The notes beneath the pieces were generated by a model, which saw only the letters and a list, made by a program, of their open reading frames with translations, was not told the origin of the DNA and did not search any database. A stretch of 64,000 nucleotides of DNA from Annona cherimola (taxonomy: Eukaryota; Streptophyta; Magnoliopsida; Magnoliales; Annonaceae). Positions 33,801 through 45,619 of this stretch are shown piece after piece. Position 1 is the first letter of the stretch. The number at the start of each line of letters is the position of its first letter. A program made the translations under genes and the position numbers. The stretch is taken from contig CM059972.1 in assembly GCA_030490835.1 (NCBI GenBank), positions 5,734,264-5,798,263 of the forward strand, read 5' to 3'.

Positions 33801-34265
33801 CGCTTCTATGAAATTTATTTTCTACGTAACTCTTTCTATTTTTAAAATCTTGATAGTTGATGGAAAATCTACTCCATCCATTGTACTTAGTATCATTTCT
33901 AGTACATTAGAAACCCTTTTATTTGTTTAATTTCACTATGTAAAATCAACGTAATAAAATAGTTCAATATTAAAATATCAACTTTAATGTGATTTGTTCA
34001 ACATCTAAACCATCTAAAATATTATTAATATATAGATAAATGATTCTATAAATAATTACTACATTCTAATACATATGTGAATGAATCTAAATATTTTTAA
34101 TAATTTATACATAAATGTACATATTTTAAAGCAAATTTGGCCCTGTACATATTGGATTTGAAAGAAACTTGGCCTTATAATTAAATAAATGATGTTAAAT
34201 GTAATGAATGTATTGAATTTTCCGTCAAACATCAAAATTTTAAAATTTGCAACTTCCATATAACC
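33801..34265. repeat. Core-2 fold-back repeat
   Basis: Runs from CGCTTCTATGAAATTTATTT through GTTGATGGAAAATCTACTCC, the core (ATAAAATAGTTCAATATT, AGATAAATGATTCTATAAAT) and the inverted end (TGTAATGAATGTATTGAATT, ACATCAAAATTTTAAAATTT). The open frame at 34059-34259 is part of it. Confidence 0.65.
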
Positions 34266-34329
34266 CGCACTTTATATATATACCGGAGATGGGGGTATAT
34301 ATTCTCACCAACACCCTTGGTGAGTTGGC

Positions 34330-34500
34330 GTTGATGCATATGCAAAGTAAGTACCTTGTCCTTTTAGGTGCTAATCAGGTGCACCTGGGAGCATTGAAGC
34401 TCAATGCTCCGGGTGCATACACCTATTTTTTTAATTTTTTTAAAATTATTTTATACATGATCGGAGGCTGGGGGAAGAATAAACATGAGATGGGACTGGT
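34330..34500. repeat. Half element with CCGGGTGCAT arm
   Basis: AGGTGCACCTGGGAGCATTG and TGCTCCGGGTGCATACACC resemble the arms of the 8289 and 8579 elements, followed by the usual T-rich run. The other arm is missing. Confidence 0.45.
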
Positions 34501-34553
34501 CTGAAAGTTGTAGGACATATGCTTGGATGCCAGACTGACAATAATTTCGAGCC

Positions 34554-34907
34554 GATGAGTAATCCTGTTAGTCCGGGCTAAGTAAATGCCCCACTTGGCT
34601 CACCTTAAAAAATCGATTTACAACAACTTTTTTTTTTTTACTTTTTTCTTCATGCACTTGTTTATCTAAGTGTATTTGACATATACACCAAGTTTTACTA
34701 TTTTTGAATATGTTTATCTATTTTTTGATATTTTTAAAAATAAAAAAATATACACATATCAAGAAATGGTAAAACTTGATTTATATATTAAATAAACTTA
34801 GATAAACAAGTGTGTGAAGAAAAAAATAAAATAAATTATTTTAAATAGGGTTTTTAAGATAAACTAAGTAAGATATTTATTTAGCCCGGCCTAACATATC
34901 ATTCCTC
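34554..34907. mobile_element. MULE-like fold-back MITE (GCCCGGGCTAAG type)
   Basis: GATGAGTAATCCTGTTAG to CTAACATATCATTCCTC with core-1 inside (TATTTGACATATACACCAAG). No clear 9-bp duplication survives. Confidence 0.75.
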
Positions 34908-35139
34908 TCCCTTATAACATGCGTACAGACAGCGAGCCTTCGCATTAACAGCTGCATCAATTTAATCCGTCGCTAGGTCCCACCTTACCTTTTTCTCTGT
35001 CTTTCCGCTCCATCCAGCTTTACTTTTTTATTTTATGCTCATCTTCACACGAAAAAGTCGAGGATCACATGTTGCCGCTCCCACACTCTTCTCTCCAAAA
35101 TATATAAATCTCATTTGTATATATGCAAAAGATATCCAA

Positions 35140-35575
35140 ACACGTACATATGGAAGCTGTTCCTGTGCGGGTGCGCTGTTACAACTGAATATTTGTCAAA
35201 AAAAAGTTTCACACATATTAAAATATAATAAAATTTTATACAATCGTTTATCTATATATATAAATTTTATATCAAATGATTTACATGTTGAGAAAACCAC
35301 TCAAAAGTTATTGTTTATATCAAACTATTTTATTATATTGAATTTATACCATTTTCAGATAAGGTCATACATATATTCAATTTGGATGAAAATTAATACA
35401 GTTATAGAATATATTATTTTAAATATAATAGGCGCAGTAGATTATGATTTTATCATCATGTGGGTCTATTTTGATGCCGTTGCAAATAATATTTTTCTAT
35501 ATATATGCATATTTATGTATGCACCCTATTTTTGGAGGGGACCCCATTTTCTTTTGCTTGTTCACGGCTCCGCTG
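35140..35575. repeat. Family D repeat (core-2 relative), reverse orientation
   Basis: The reverse complement matches the 54.5-56 kb units: AAACTATTTTATTATATTG, CAATTTGGATGAAAATTAAT and TGATTTTATCATCATGTGGG. This explains the 187-aa open frame at 35035-35598, which I do not call a gene. Confidence 0.6.
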
Positions 35576-35767
35576 ACCTAAATAATTTTAATTTTTGACC
35601 TTTTGTTAATTCAACTGTTGGATTGATCTTTTCTTAAAACTTGGGCATTGTTAACGGGGTTTAGTTTACAATATTTTGAAACGTAAAGGGTTTATTTTTC
35701 AAATATAAAAATTAAATTACTATTATGCGAAGTTAGTTACATTATCTATTTCCACATACCTTGAATA

Positions 35768-36586
35768 TCTACAAGAAAACAAACTTTTAGTGACACAAAA
35801 TTTTTGTCTTTACTTGCACTATAATGTCATTATAACCATGTTACTGTAAGTTTATCACATAACGTCTTTTATGATTTTTTTTGAATTTATCATTAGAAGT
35901 CATACTTTTAATGACAATTTTTGTAAATAAATTTTTTTTTGCAACATCTATTTTTTATGAATATTTTACAATCATCTTAATTGATATTTACCAACTAAGC
36001 ATTGAGATATTCTCCTGATATATATATATATATATATCTAATAATATTTCTAATTTATCTTCTACGGTGGACACACCTACACTATTAGGGGAGACAACTG
36101 TCACCAACTCCACACTATGCAATTTTTGCAGATGTTGTGACTTGAATCCTTATTTGCATTGTGGAAGAAATGGGGCTTTCCTCAATGGTACAATGTCTAT
36201 TTTTTTTATTATTGTGTATATGTTACATCTCATTTAATATATTACAATCAAGTTTAAGAGAGACCACAAGCTCTCATTCATCTTTCTAAGAAGATCACAA
36301 TGTCCTACCTATTAATTAGGAATACAAAGCTCTCACCTATCAATTGTGGAGATAAAGCTCCAACCACAAATACTAACACAGAGGTTGGAACCTAGGCACT
36401 CCACAAAACTATCTTTGTGCCTAATCAACTAGGCTAATGCCCAATTGGGGCAATGTCTGTTATGTTACTACAAGAAGATAATTTTTAGGAACAACAATTA
36501 TCTATGCTGCTAAAGAGAGCTTTTCATGACAAAAAATGTTAAATGTTGCCAAAAATATAATAAAAGGTTTGTTTTCTTGTAGTGAA
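35768..36586. mobile_element. CACTA-like element holding a SINE
   Basis: CTACAAGAAAACAAACTTTT at the left is mirrored at the right by GGTTTGTTTTCTTGTAGTG. The left CAC is mutated. A second CTACAAGAAG near 36468 may mark a shorter nested copy. The SINE at 36199-36450 lies within. Confidence 0.5.
36199..36450 (-). mobile_element. tRNA-like SINE with short TSD
   Basis: CAATGTCT flanks both sides (36191-36198, 36451-36458). On the minus strand the head has GGGCATTAGCCTAGTTGATT (box A-like) and CTAGGTTCCAACCTC (box B-like); the far end is T/A-rich. The 8-bp duplication is short for a SINE, so some uncertainty remains. Confidence 0.6.
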
Positions 36587-38378
36587 CATTCCATATATAC
36601 GAAAGCTCCATAAAAGGAGGCATACTATTGTATTTGTAGTTTCAAAAAAAAAAAAAAAAAAAAGTTCCAAGAGGCATACCATTCTATTTATAGAAATCTT
36701 CTAGTGGAGTAGACTTTAATTCAGTGCATTGACCACTTGGATGATATATTTCCGTTCTTTTAATGGTGTGGATCATCCCAATCACACAATCTATCTTTCG
36801 GCACAAACATAGTTAGGTGGCGAACTCTTTCCTTTATTTCGTTGCGAGAATTCCGTGATATAAACCTGACCATATACGATATATGCACCAAAAGGATATT
36901 GTATATTCCTTCCAAAGTCACATGCAACCCATCAATTTCGTTTTTCAACTGCGGTTAATTAATATTTAGCACTCACAAGAAACATATATATTATCATGGG
37001 ATATTTATGGGAATAACTATGTCAGTATTTGACACTCCTAATTAAAAAGACTGGAAATATCCATCAAATTAACCCTATCTAAATTAAAAACTGGGCTTGG
37101 TTGAATCTGATTTGGCCAATCCAAATATTTCAGTTTTCCTTCCGGATTTAACCTATTTTGGGTTGGAAATCGGAATGTTGTCAGGTTGAGTTAACCTAAA
37201 TCAGTTTTTACGTCAATATATACATACCCCAAATCAAGAAGAGTGTGCACTGTAATTAAACAGAATAACTATAAAATTAAGCTTGTTAATAGGAAATCCT
37301 GTCTATAGTTACCATGATTACGCTTTCGTTTCTTTCCTTATCGGCATGCAAACAGTTCCACGATTCACAAAAGTCATTTCTTTCGCCAGTGATCAACAAA
37401 ATCTTCGGCTTCACTAATTAAATTATTTTGCTTGCTATTGATAGAGTGACTAAGACATTAGGTTGGAGTGACTTCTACTTGCTCCGCCGAATAGTATGAA
37501 CAAAAAGTAGCAGCCGAAATTTGTGGATTGGTCATGCCGGTACACGTAAATCATTCCTACTGGGCAGTGTCATCTACATCAGACAGGTAGAAAAAGGTAG
37601 CTTGGATCTTAAATCTTGCATGGATTTTTATTTAAAGGAGACGTCACATATTAATTTGTTGGTATCAGTTGGTAATAAGAAATTGAGAGAGAGACAGAGA
37701 GAGAGAGAGAGAGGCTTAAAAACGAGTAATACTTGTCAAAGAGAAAGACTGAGAAGTTTCATATGGTTTGCTTGCGTCCATCCTATCTGTTGAAATTTGG
37801 ATTTACCTGAAAACTAATAGGATTCGCAGAAGCAACTGAATGTTGCTAGGAAAAAAAAAAAAAAAGAAGATAAGGACTGCCCCCAACAGGTATCTTACAA
37901 GAAAAACAAACCTAAAAACCAAAATTACGACAACAAGAGTTTGAAGGGAATAAAAGAGCATCAAAAAGAAATCGAGAGGGGGGAATATCTGAATATTAGA
38001 CTCAAAAGATCTTCCTATATTACTGTCCATTCACACTAATTAACCTGCAAACCTGAAATGCGTGCCCATATCTTATTTGTCTAAGAGGCTATTTCCATGA
38101 TTCAAAAAGTGCTACCAAAAAAGCGAGGTGACACCTTCCCATTAATTAGGCTATTCTAACTAAGCCCTCTAATTTGCCTACTAGATTTATCTCTACAAAG
38201 GGTCTTGACCGTCCAAATTAGTAGTCATCTCTGTCAGATTGTTGTTATCAAGTTCTTGGGGCATGATAGTAGAATTAGTTTAGCGCATTAAACCTTTTCA
38301 TTCCGCTGGCCAGTTACCAGCTGTGACTTAGTCCGCCTGCATAGATACATGGGTGAGACGTATATCTGAATATATAAT
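36587..38378. other. No gene seen; microsatellite and A-runs
   Basis: Contains an A-run at about 36643-36663, a (GA)n run at about 37684-37715 and another A-run near 37852-37865. Short open frames at 36760-36948, 37521-37793 and 37803-38030 lack motifs. 37080-37200 has GGGTTGG-type sequence that could be hAT debris. Confidence 0.4.
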
Positions 38379-38767
38379 GAGACACGATCCTTTTATTTCG
38401 AGGCATTTTTTTTTAGTTTTTTTTTTTTAAATATGTTAAGTTAGGTGTGTTAAATTTATAAACTAAATTTTACAATTTTTGGAGATTTTAAGTATTTTTT
38501 ATTTTTAAACATAGTGATATTCTCGTAATTCTTTGGCTTCTTGTAATTTTAAGAGGCCAAAAATTATGAGAATATCACCATGGTTATAAATAAAAATACT
38601 TAAAAATAGTAAAAAAATATTTGAATAAAAATGGTAAAACTTGATTTACATATTCAATACACTTAGTTTAACATGTTTATAAAAAAAATTAAACATGCCT
38701 TAAAATACATTTTTTAGGCCAGCCTAAGTATGACTTTACTTAGGCTGGCCTAAAAGAATCGTAACTC
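38379..38767. mobile_element. MULE-like fold-back MITE with perfect 9-bp TSD, downstream of MYB copy 2
   Basis: GAGACACGATCCTTTTA is inverted at the right as TAAAAGAATCGTAACTC between exact duplications ATATATAAT (38370-38378, 38768-38776). Only the right arm keeps TTAGGCCAGCCTAAG and TTAGGCTGGCCTAA; the left arm is shortened. Core-1 is in the middle. Confidence 0.9.
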
Positions 38768-38923
38768 ATATATAATTAAGCAGGCAGGTGCATAGTGTTA
38801 TGTAAGAACATGCACAAGTGCTGTGAATGCATGGTAAATAATGTTTATGGATATTGTGAAGAGAAATAAGCGATAGCTACAATACAAAGATCAGATTTTA
38901 TTTGAAATCAGACATACAAATAT

Positions 38924-38979
38924 AATCTTACACTTGGTGAAGAGCTTCCTAACTAAACAACACCATCAAAAGCTAAAAG
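38924..38979 (-). other. Conserved 3'-flank block of MYB copy 2
   Basis: Counterpart of 20487-20540, about 360-415 bp past the stop of copy 2. Beyond it similarity is lost; a fold-back MITE (38379-38767) starts about 150 bp farther on. Confidence 0.5.
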
Positions 38980-39339
38980 ACTAATATATCAAAAAAAAAA
39001 AAGAGGCTAAAAGACTATTCACGTACACATTGCATCCTTTCTTAACAGGCACTGACTGATTACCAACCATACATTAGCATTCATATATTCCAGTCCATCC
39101 ATATGTATTTCATATGGGAACATGGAATCCAGATTAACAATTGAAAATTATTGACACTCTCAATTCTGGCTGTGAGATGGAGATGATAATTTTAATCCTG
39201 TCATGGATGGCATAGCATCTGCCTTCTTAGAAAGAGCAATGACAGTACCCACAGAGAGAGAAGACAAGCACAAGCCTCTCGCCACAAAGTTTTATTAAAA
39301 GAGAAGGAAAAAAAGAAGAAGAGGAAAAAGAGATTTTGA
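38980..39339 (-). other. Downstream flank of MYB copy 2
   Basis: Probably includes the 3' UTR, although no AATAAA signal is clear. A short A-run lies at 38991-39001. No separate gene is seen. Confidence 0.4.
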
Positions 39340-41009
39340 TCAGAAGATTGCAGGAGGAGCTGAGGAGCTGTCTAGAGAAAGGCCCATCAGTTCCTCTGCC
39401 TGCCCTGCGGTTGCCTCGTCCAGAAGCCATTTCTCAATAAAAGAGAAGGGAGGGTGGTTGACTGCAGCTGGAAGAGCTTGCCTGGCCTTGGCTTCCTCGG
39501 GATCCAAGGAAGAGCTGAAGCTGGAGCCATGATCAGCAGGTTGGGTGGAAGACTCGCTTGATGATCTCTCCCATCCCATGCTCGTCAGATTCTCAAACGA
39601 TAGCAACGACTCCAACTCGTCGTGGGACAACATTTCGCAACCCTCCTGCTCGGCTTTGATCTGGCTGCCTTCACCGACATCCACATTGTCAGGGTTTTTG
39701 GCACCTTTCTCTTCTCGGGATGTCTTCGCCTTTGGAGAATTCCTCATCCAGCCCTCCAACAGTCTCGAGATGTTCTCAGTGCTTGAGGCATAGGTAGAAC
39801 AGCTAGTGTTCAATCGAAAGGAGGGAGGGAGGTGGCGACCAGTACTGCTGCTACCTGAGTTATTCCTAATTGTCTGGCCGTGGAACCCTTTCGAGACCAG
39901 ATTGGTTGTGATTGTGCTTGTTGCAATATCCGATGCAGTACTAGTCATGTGGGTATCTAGAGCCGTTTGGAGCTTCTTGAGCTTCTTCTTTAGGTGGGTG
40001 TTCCAGTAGTTCTTGATATCATTATCTGTTCTCTGGGGTAGGTAGGAAGCAATGGCAGCCCATCTGGAGTAAAGGATTAGAAAAATATTTTAAAACCTAT
40101 AAAATATTTTAAAATTGGGCTTCTTGATTTCTTCCCGCGAAAGGATATAAAATCATTATTACCTTACGCGGTTCGGTACAAAATGATCAAAATGTAGATT
40201 TTAGATCTTACTTAGAGATGGCTTCCTCTCTCTCTCTCTCTCTCTGAGAGAGTAGGTTTTCATCTCATTTTAGTTACTCATGATTGTGTATGGAGATCTT
40301 ACGATTTCCACAATCGACAACCATGATATCTAACACGTAAAACAGTTTCTATTTTTTAGAAAAGAAAAAGGGGAAAAACCTCCGAAGAGTCTCCAAAACA
40401 TGCATTCCATGACTGCACTGGCTTATGATTTTTAAAATTAATCACCTGTTGCCCAACAAGGCCTGGAGATGGATAATCATCCCCTCCTCATGTGGAGTGA
40501 AGTTGCCACGCTTGATTCCTGGGCGAAGGTAATTAGTCCATCTCAGCCTGCAACTCTTACTGCACCTCATCAATCCTGCAAGATGCAAATATAATTAAGT
40601 AAAAGAGACAGGAGAAGCTCTATAAAAGATGGGCACATTGGAAGATCGATTAAAACAGTGAAAAAAGGAACCGAAAAAGCAATTACAATTTTTTTATGCG
40701 AAAGGCAATTACAATTTTTTTTGTGCGCGTATATACATGGTTCCTGAATAATTAAAACGGAAAAAAGATGTCGAAAAGCAAGCAAAAAATAAATAAGAAC
40801 ATGAAGATCTTGTTGGATGTTCTTCCTGAAAAATATAAAAAGGGGATGGAAGGAAAATTAAGAATTGAAAACTAACCAGTGTTAGTAGGAACGGATCTCC
40901 AATTCCCGGGCCCATGTTCTTGGATGTAAGAGACAAGGATGATATCTTCCTCAGGTGTCCAAGGACCTTTCTTGATACCAACCTTGTCGCAGCAAGGAGG
41001 CCTCCCCAT
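39340..41009 (-). CDS. R2R3-MYB transcription factor, subgroup 1 (MYB306/30/96-like), copy 2
   Basis: Three exons join to 328 aa: 40877-41009 (133 bp), 40446-40575 (130 bp) and 39340-40063 (724 bp, TGA stop at 39340-39342). Introns are 301 and 382 bp, all GT-AG; intron 2 holds a (CT)n run at about 40227-40247. The protein starts [21 protein letters not shown]2 has W17, W37, W57; R3 has F70, W89, W108. The linker is the usual [10 protein letters not shown], and R3 is followed by [14 protein letters not shown], which copy 1 lacks. C-terminal motifs are [32 protein letters not shown] and [14 protein letters not shown]. The length fits MYB30/31/94/96-type proteins (about 320-350 aa). Family members bind AC-rich MYB motifs in the nucleus and control cuticular wax, hypersensitive or drought responses; which one applies cannot be told from sequence alone. 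This looks like the constrained member of the pair. Confidence 0.95.
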
Positions 41010-41020
41010 ACCTCTCCCTT

Positions 41021-41064
41021 TCTCTTTCTTTCTCTTATTGTTTTCTCTTTCTTTCTCTTATTGT
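41021..41064 (-). repeat. Two-copy purine repeat in the 5' leader of MYB copy 2
   Basis: A 22-bp unit (minus strand AACAATAAGAGAAAGAAAGA plus two bases) occurs twice in tandem between the TATA box and the ATG. GAGA-type leaders are common in plant genes. Copy 1 lacks this repeat, which partly explains its shorter leader. Confidence 0.6.
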
Positions 41065-41130
41065 TGCAGCTGGCAATGCAGTTGTTTTTTTTTATATATG
41101 TTTTTTCCAGCTCTCTCCTGACACGGGAGC

Positions 41131-41141
41131 CATTATATACC
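41131..41141 (-). promoter_or_regulatory. Putative TATA box of MYB copy 2
   Basis: The minus strand reads GGTATATAATG about 125 bp before the ATG, a good match to the plant TATA consensus. The implied leader is about 90 nt and purine-rich. A second, weaker AT run (ACATATATAAAA on the minus strand) lies nearer the start, around 41092-41102. Confidence 0.55.
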
Positions 41142-41176
41142 GGATGCCCTGAGGAAATTAAAGAACCACTTTTTCA

Positions 41177-41195
41177 CTGTCGAAACCAAAACTTT
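41177..41195 (-). promoter_or_regulatory. Conserved proximal-promoter block, MYB copy 2
   Basis: The plus strand CTGTCGAAACCAAAACTTT is the counterpart of 22187-22205 and sits about 36 bp upstream of the TATA box. Weaker similarity continues farther upstream (a TTGAATTT...CCTTTCTTT stretch near 41310-41335 and 22285-22315), so the duplication carried its promoter along. Confidence 0.45.
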
Positions 41196-41204
41196 ATTTT
41201 TTCA

Positions 41205-42356
41205 CCGTTGATCTACCACGCTGACTCACTTTCTTTTTCTATTAGCTTTTTTTTTTTTTTTTTCCATAGTCAAAAAAACTGAAGTCAGCAAGAGTGCTAG
41301 TAGCAGTGTTGAATTTCTTATGCCTTTCTTTCGCTTTCCATTCACAAGAGTCTCAGGCTCGCTCCTCTAAAAGCTAGAAAGTAACAACTCCCCATCTCTC
41401 CCATGCTTCAGGAAATGCACCCCTTGATGAGCTGTCCAATTCCATGATTGTGGGAATCCACTTAATTGTTCCACAATCCAAGCCGTTTATTTTGTGTGTT
41501 AATTACTTGATATATGTGCCATCAGGGGGTTGCCCTAGTTGTAACACCCGGTGCAACCGATAAGGCGTTCAATTCTCCCTGGTATAAGGTATTTTACAAA
41601 TGCCTCCTATTGTGCGAGTGTTTACAGATATATGTGAAGGCACTTGTTGGATGATCTGAGCCCATCATCGATGTGTTCGCCTCTGAACTGGATGTGTCCG
41701 AAAAGGTATAGCAGCATAACGACACACTGTCCTTCTATCAATATTTCTTGAAACATTCAAGTCCTCCACGTGCATTTGATTTGAGCCATTGAGTCATATA
41801 TACCATAACATGAGCTACTATCTGAATGAAAATGGAATAGATAAACCCCAAAAGAAATAATTACTAATATATAAATTATGGGTAATTAACTGTTATATTA
41901 ACACCACAATAAATTTCATTACTACTTGGATAACATAGCGGTCGACATCAGTATATATAGGGTACTAGAGTAGGATGGTTTAGGGTTTGTAGTTGAGTAG
42001 AGTGAATAATCTAGTTATCCCTCTCCTAAAATACACCTTTATTAGATACCTGTTATCCAAGGTAGGTGACCCAATAAAAAAATAATATAATAACTTTCAC
42101 TTATATAGCTAATTTGATTTAGTTGCATTTGATCAAATGCACTTAATAAAATATAGCCAAATTAAAATTTTGGCTACAAAAAGTTGACCACGTGTAGTAC
42201 ATTTTCATGTATACAAAAGAAAAGAGGCAATGATATGCATGGAGTCTCCATGTAGCATCTTGTTTTTTTATTTTAAAATATTTTTCAAATCCAAATCATT
42301 TATCATGTTTATTTATGATTCCAAAAATAAATGGTTTTTATTCTAGATAAGTGTTT
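41205..42356. other. Upstream region of MYB copy 2, no gene seen
   Basis: A T-run at about 41250-41263 is followed by mixed sequence. 41528-41590 has a box B-like GGCGTTCAATTCTCC that might be SINE debris. 42105-42200 repeats the ATTTGATCAAATGC motif of 15.9 kb. Confidence 0.35.
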
Positions 42357-42724
42357 TTTTTTTTTTTTTGGAGAAAAAGTATAATTCATTACTTACAAAA
42401 AGAATCCATACACTGAGCATTTACAATATGATCAGGTGGCTGTCCTCACAAGAAACGTCCATCTTTGGACATGGATAACGCAGACTTTGCCAAGAAATGT
42501 GCTGACCCATTTCCAGCTGTCAAAACGTAGGGAAATTTTATCCGACTGAAAGAAGAAGCAAGAAGTAAAGTCTTCTGAATAATCTCCCCAAGAGGTGAAA
42601 AGACAGGGCATTTCTCATTTAGGCATTTAATCAAAAGGACGGAGTCACTTTCGATTTCCACTGAGTTCGGGCATATACTTTTCCCCCATTCCGTGCCAAG
42701 GTTGCACGGTGGTGCTTCCAATGT
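42357..42724 (-). pseudogene. 5'-truncated LINE fragment with RNase H-like C-terminus and poly-A tail
   Basis: On the minus strand a 91-aa open frame (42446-42721) resembles the C-terminal half of the plant RNase H-like (RVT_3) domain: VEIESDSVLLIKCLN carries an acidic ESD site, a helix-rich middle follows, then GNGSAHFLAKSAL matches the family N-x-x-AH-LAK region. A roughly 75-nt trailer follows and then a run of about 14 A (plus strand T-run at 42357-42370), the usual 3' end of a retroposed copy. Plant L1-type LINEs end ORF2 with such a domain, so a 5'-truncated LINE is the best reading. A retroposed pseudogene of a free RNase H-like gene is possible. I found no clear target-site duplication. 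Confidence 0.6.
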
Positions 42725-43470
42725 AGCTCAGCTATAAATCATTACCCAAGAAGAAACATTGCGAATTAGTTATTGTGGCAGCCAACTCGCTGAATGAAAA
42801 TGTCTAGCCTAGATTAACTGTTGTTGTTGTTGTTGTTGTTATTATTATTATTTGAAATGTAACTTATTCATTAGCGGAGCCATCTCCCCAACTGAATCTA
42901 CTTGACCTTATGTATGTGACTTTTAGCTGAGTTACTAGAACACGATTAAAATGAAAATATGAAGACTTACTAAAACGAGCTTAGCTTAGAATAAACAGCT
43001 TAAGCTCAAGCCCAGTCCCAGGTTGAGGCTTAATTAGCTTAGTTAGTTAAATAAACTTGTAAACCGAAATAGTGGGGCATTGAATCTTTGGATCAATCAT
43101 GATTCATGAAGATTAAATTTGACACTTCCTAAGTAAGTCGGAGCATTCTTTCTTTACGAACACCACAAAGTTCCCTCCGTAAACCGATTTGGCATGGGTT
43201 ACACCGACGGCAACAAAATGTGGCTTTCGGCTGCATTTGTTACCATATGCAACTAAGTCCTGCACTAACTATTCTCAAAGTTTTATCACTATGTACAACT
43301 AGATTTGAATAATTATATTAAACATCTTTTGCTGCATTTCAAGTAAAAAGTGATAGATTTAACCAGATACCACAACTCAAAAGTAATTAAGTATTTGAAT
43401 TTAAATAATCAGTTATGGCCAAAATTCATCTAATATAGTCAAGTATACGTTTGCATGTGATAAAAAAAAA
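42725..43470. other. No gene seen; trinucleotide repeat
   Basis: A (TTG)n run passing into (TTA)n lies at 42822-42852. The rest is AT-rich with no paired ends. Confidence 0.5.
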
Positions 43471-43725
43471 AATTCACCTAAGTGATTTAATGCACTTGAG
43501 CGCTTTGAAATTTTAGTACACTTGGGTGCAAAATTAATTTTTAAATTTTTTATTTTTAAAAAATGATTAAAACCTCTTTTTTTAAAGTAAAAAAATATGT
43601 ATACAAGACTCTGAAAATGATAAAACGTAGTACATATGTTAAATATGCCTAAATTAATAATTTTATAAAAATTAAAAAAAAAAGTTTTTTACTCAAATAT
43701 ACTAAAGTTTCAATGCGCACGTCCA
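43471..43725. repeat. Core-1 fold-back element, diverged
   Basis: TTAATGCACTTGAGCGC and GTACACTTGGGTGCA at the left, GTTAAATATGCCTAAATTAA in the middle and AAGTTTCAATGCGCACG at the right make a short relative of the CACCCGGGTGCA group. Confidence 0.5.
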
Positions 43726-44299
43726 TTTCATGGAATCGCTTCCCAAAAATTTAACTGAGTAAAATAAAATTTGTTGCGGTGACCACGCATGCAGTCTTTA
43801 CCTTTTTCACAAGCCATAAAGTTTTAGTAATATCGAATTCAACTGCCACAAGCTTAAAACTATTAATTTAGTCAAAATATTAAACATCATTAAAAACGGA
43901 AATTATGGTGGGCCTCAAGATAATTTAGACATAAAATAAGGAAAATATAGCAACCGCATAACTTGGATACGATAAAATAATAGTGACGGCTAATTACCAT
44001 GGGATCATTTCTCATACAATTAAGAGCACTAGAAAATCTGGAATAGGAACAGTAAGATAAAATATACTAGCCATTGTGAGATGATCTCATCTACGTAAAA
44101 ATAGAATCTTACACGGAAATTCCAGTAGTACAACATTGCTACTTCGGTTAAACTAATTTCAGACCACATAGCAATCTGCCTTTTTGAAGATTGCATCACA
44201 TTCATTATTCCTAACTTTACTTTTTGGGAAGGACCCGATTAGAACAGAGAGTTATTCGGGTAGGGTAGACAGGAAATGCCGGAGATGAGAACGGCTTCT

Positions 44300-44830
44300 C
44301 ATGAACTAGGCTCCCACGACGGTCAGTGGAAACTCTTTTAAATGGTTTTTTATTTTATTTCCACAATTTAACTGTACATACTTTTAAAATATGATTTTAT
44401 CCGTTCATGATGAAAATAATAAAAATCAGATGATGCTAATTAAAAAACTATGATAGAAGGATATTAATGGTGTATATATTTTTAAAATTATAAGAAATAT
44501 CCACAATAATAATTGTATCATCATTATCAAAAAATATTTATATAATCCGAAACTTTATATACATGTATTTCATCTAGATGAATTTTAAAAAGTCTTCTAT
44601 TTTGATAAAAAAAAAATACTTCACCTTAATATTTTGTATGTTAAGTATGCAATTTTTATGATTTTTACTTATTTAAAATCACAATAATATCTGATTTTTT
44701 TTATTTTCACCATGAACGGCTAAAATGTTATTTTAAAGGATATGTACGGGTAGATTATTAAATTAAAATCCAAAAAAAAAATTTAAGAAAGTTCCCATTG
44801 ACAGCGCTCAGATACCGCTGGATGGGCTTT
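44300..44830. mobile_element. Fold-back element with GTCARTGGRAACT arms
   Basis: CGGTCAGTGGAAACTCTTTT at the left is inverted at the right (AAGAAAGTTCCCATTGACAG). Farther in, CCGTTCATGATGAAAATAAT pairs with TTATTTTCACCATGAACGG. It is a single large hairpin, possibly MULE-like; the flanking duplication was not found. Confidence 0.65.
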
Positions 44831-45025
44831 GGGCCTTCGGCCTATTTGACCCTGCTTTTTCATAGGTAAAAAACAATAAAATCACACACTTGATTGTTTG
44901 CACCGATTCATGATTTCTGGTAATTTTTTATGGTAAAAAAGGCTCTTTACTTTCTTCACCAAAGTACCAAAGTGTTGCGTCTCCTGGAAACAGATAAATG
45001 TCTCTTGGGAAACAGATAAATGTTA

Positions 45026-45286
45026 AAGGCATGTTGTATATAAGAAGAACTTTTCAAATTAAAATGTTTCCATCTAAATTTTTTTTGTTTTTATATAATT
45101 ATTTCATTTTTAATTATTTCTTTACATTTTCGTGTATGATTATCTTACTTTTCAAATATCTTATATAATTATTCATACAACTAATCTATTTATTTTAAAT
45201 TTATTCTATTTACTCTTCATTATTACTCTATTATATCATGTCATTTATACTATTATAAAATTTTTTATCAGTTTCCAAATACGTCT
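45026..45286. mobile_element. Tourist-like MITE
   Basis: Starts AAAGGCATGTTG after TTA and ends TTTCCAAATACGTC, with body motifs TTTTCAAATATC and TATTTTAAATTTATT. Confidence 0.6.
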
Positions 45287-45414
45287 TGAAAAAGTTGCTT
45301 TTTAAGAAGCTTTGATGTTTCTTGCAAACATTGGTGAAGTAGAATTTTACTTTTTGTTAATGCTTGACGAAGCAGGACCTTAAATTGATTATAATCCACA
45401 TGAATCAGCAAAAG

Positions 45415-45535
45415 ACCATCGCTCGTTGTACAATGGGAGACAAAATGCTCCCCACATAGGTTCGAACTCGATCCGACTGTCACAGCGGCCGGGACGTGTA
45501 TCAAGGCTATGCTTGTGGACACGTGTAATGTGCAT
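45415..45535 (-). mobile_element. SINE fragment
   Basis: On the minus strand GGATCGAGTTCGAACC supplies box B and GGGAGCATTTTGTCTCCCAT matches the body of the SINE near 47.2 kb. Opposed short frames here (45268-45671) are incidental. Confidence 0.5.
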
Positions 45536-45619
45536 CGGCGAGTTTGAAAGAGTCAATGGAAGTGCCTTTGGAGGACATGGATGGACACATGGCAACAAAA
45601 CGGAGGCCTGGACAGCCGT

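Noticed and set aside
35035..35598. 187-aa open frame, one of the longest outside the MYB genes
   Set aside because: Its 3' two thirds are a reverse-oriented family D repeat. The translation is low-complexity I/F/Y/N-rich with no domain, so I treat it as chance.
39545..40009. Plus-strand open frames antisense to MYB copy 2
   Set aside because: Shadow frames of the spliced MYB exon 3 in the opposite strand; no independent evidence.
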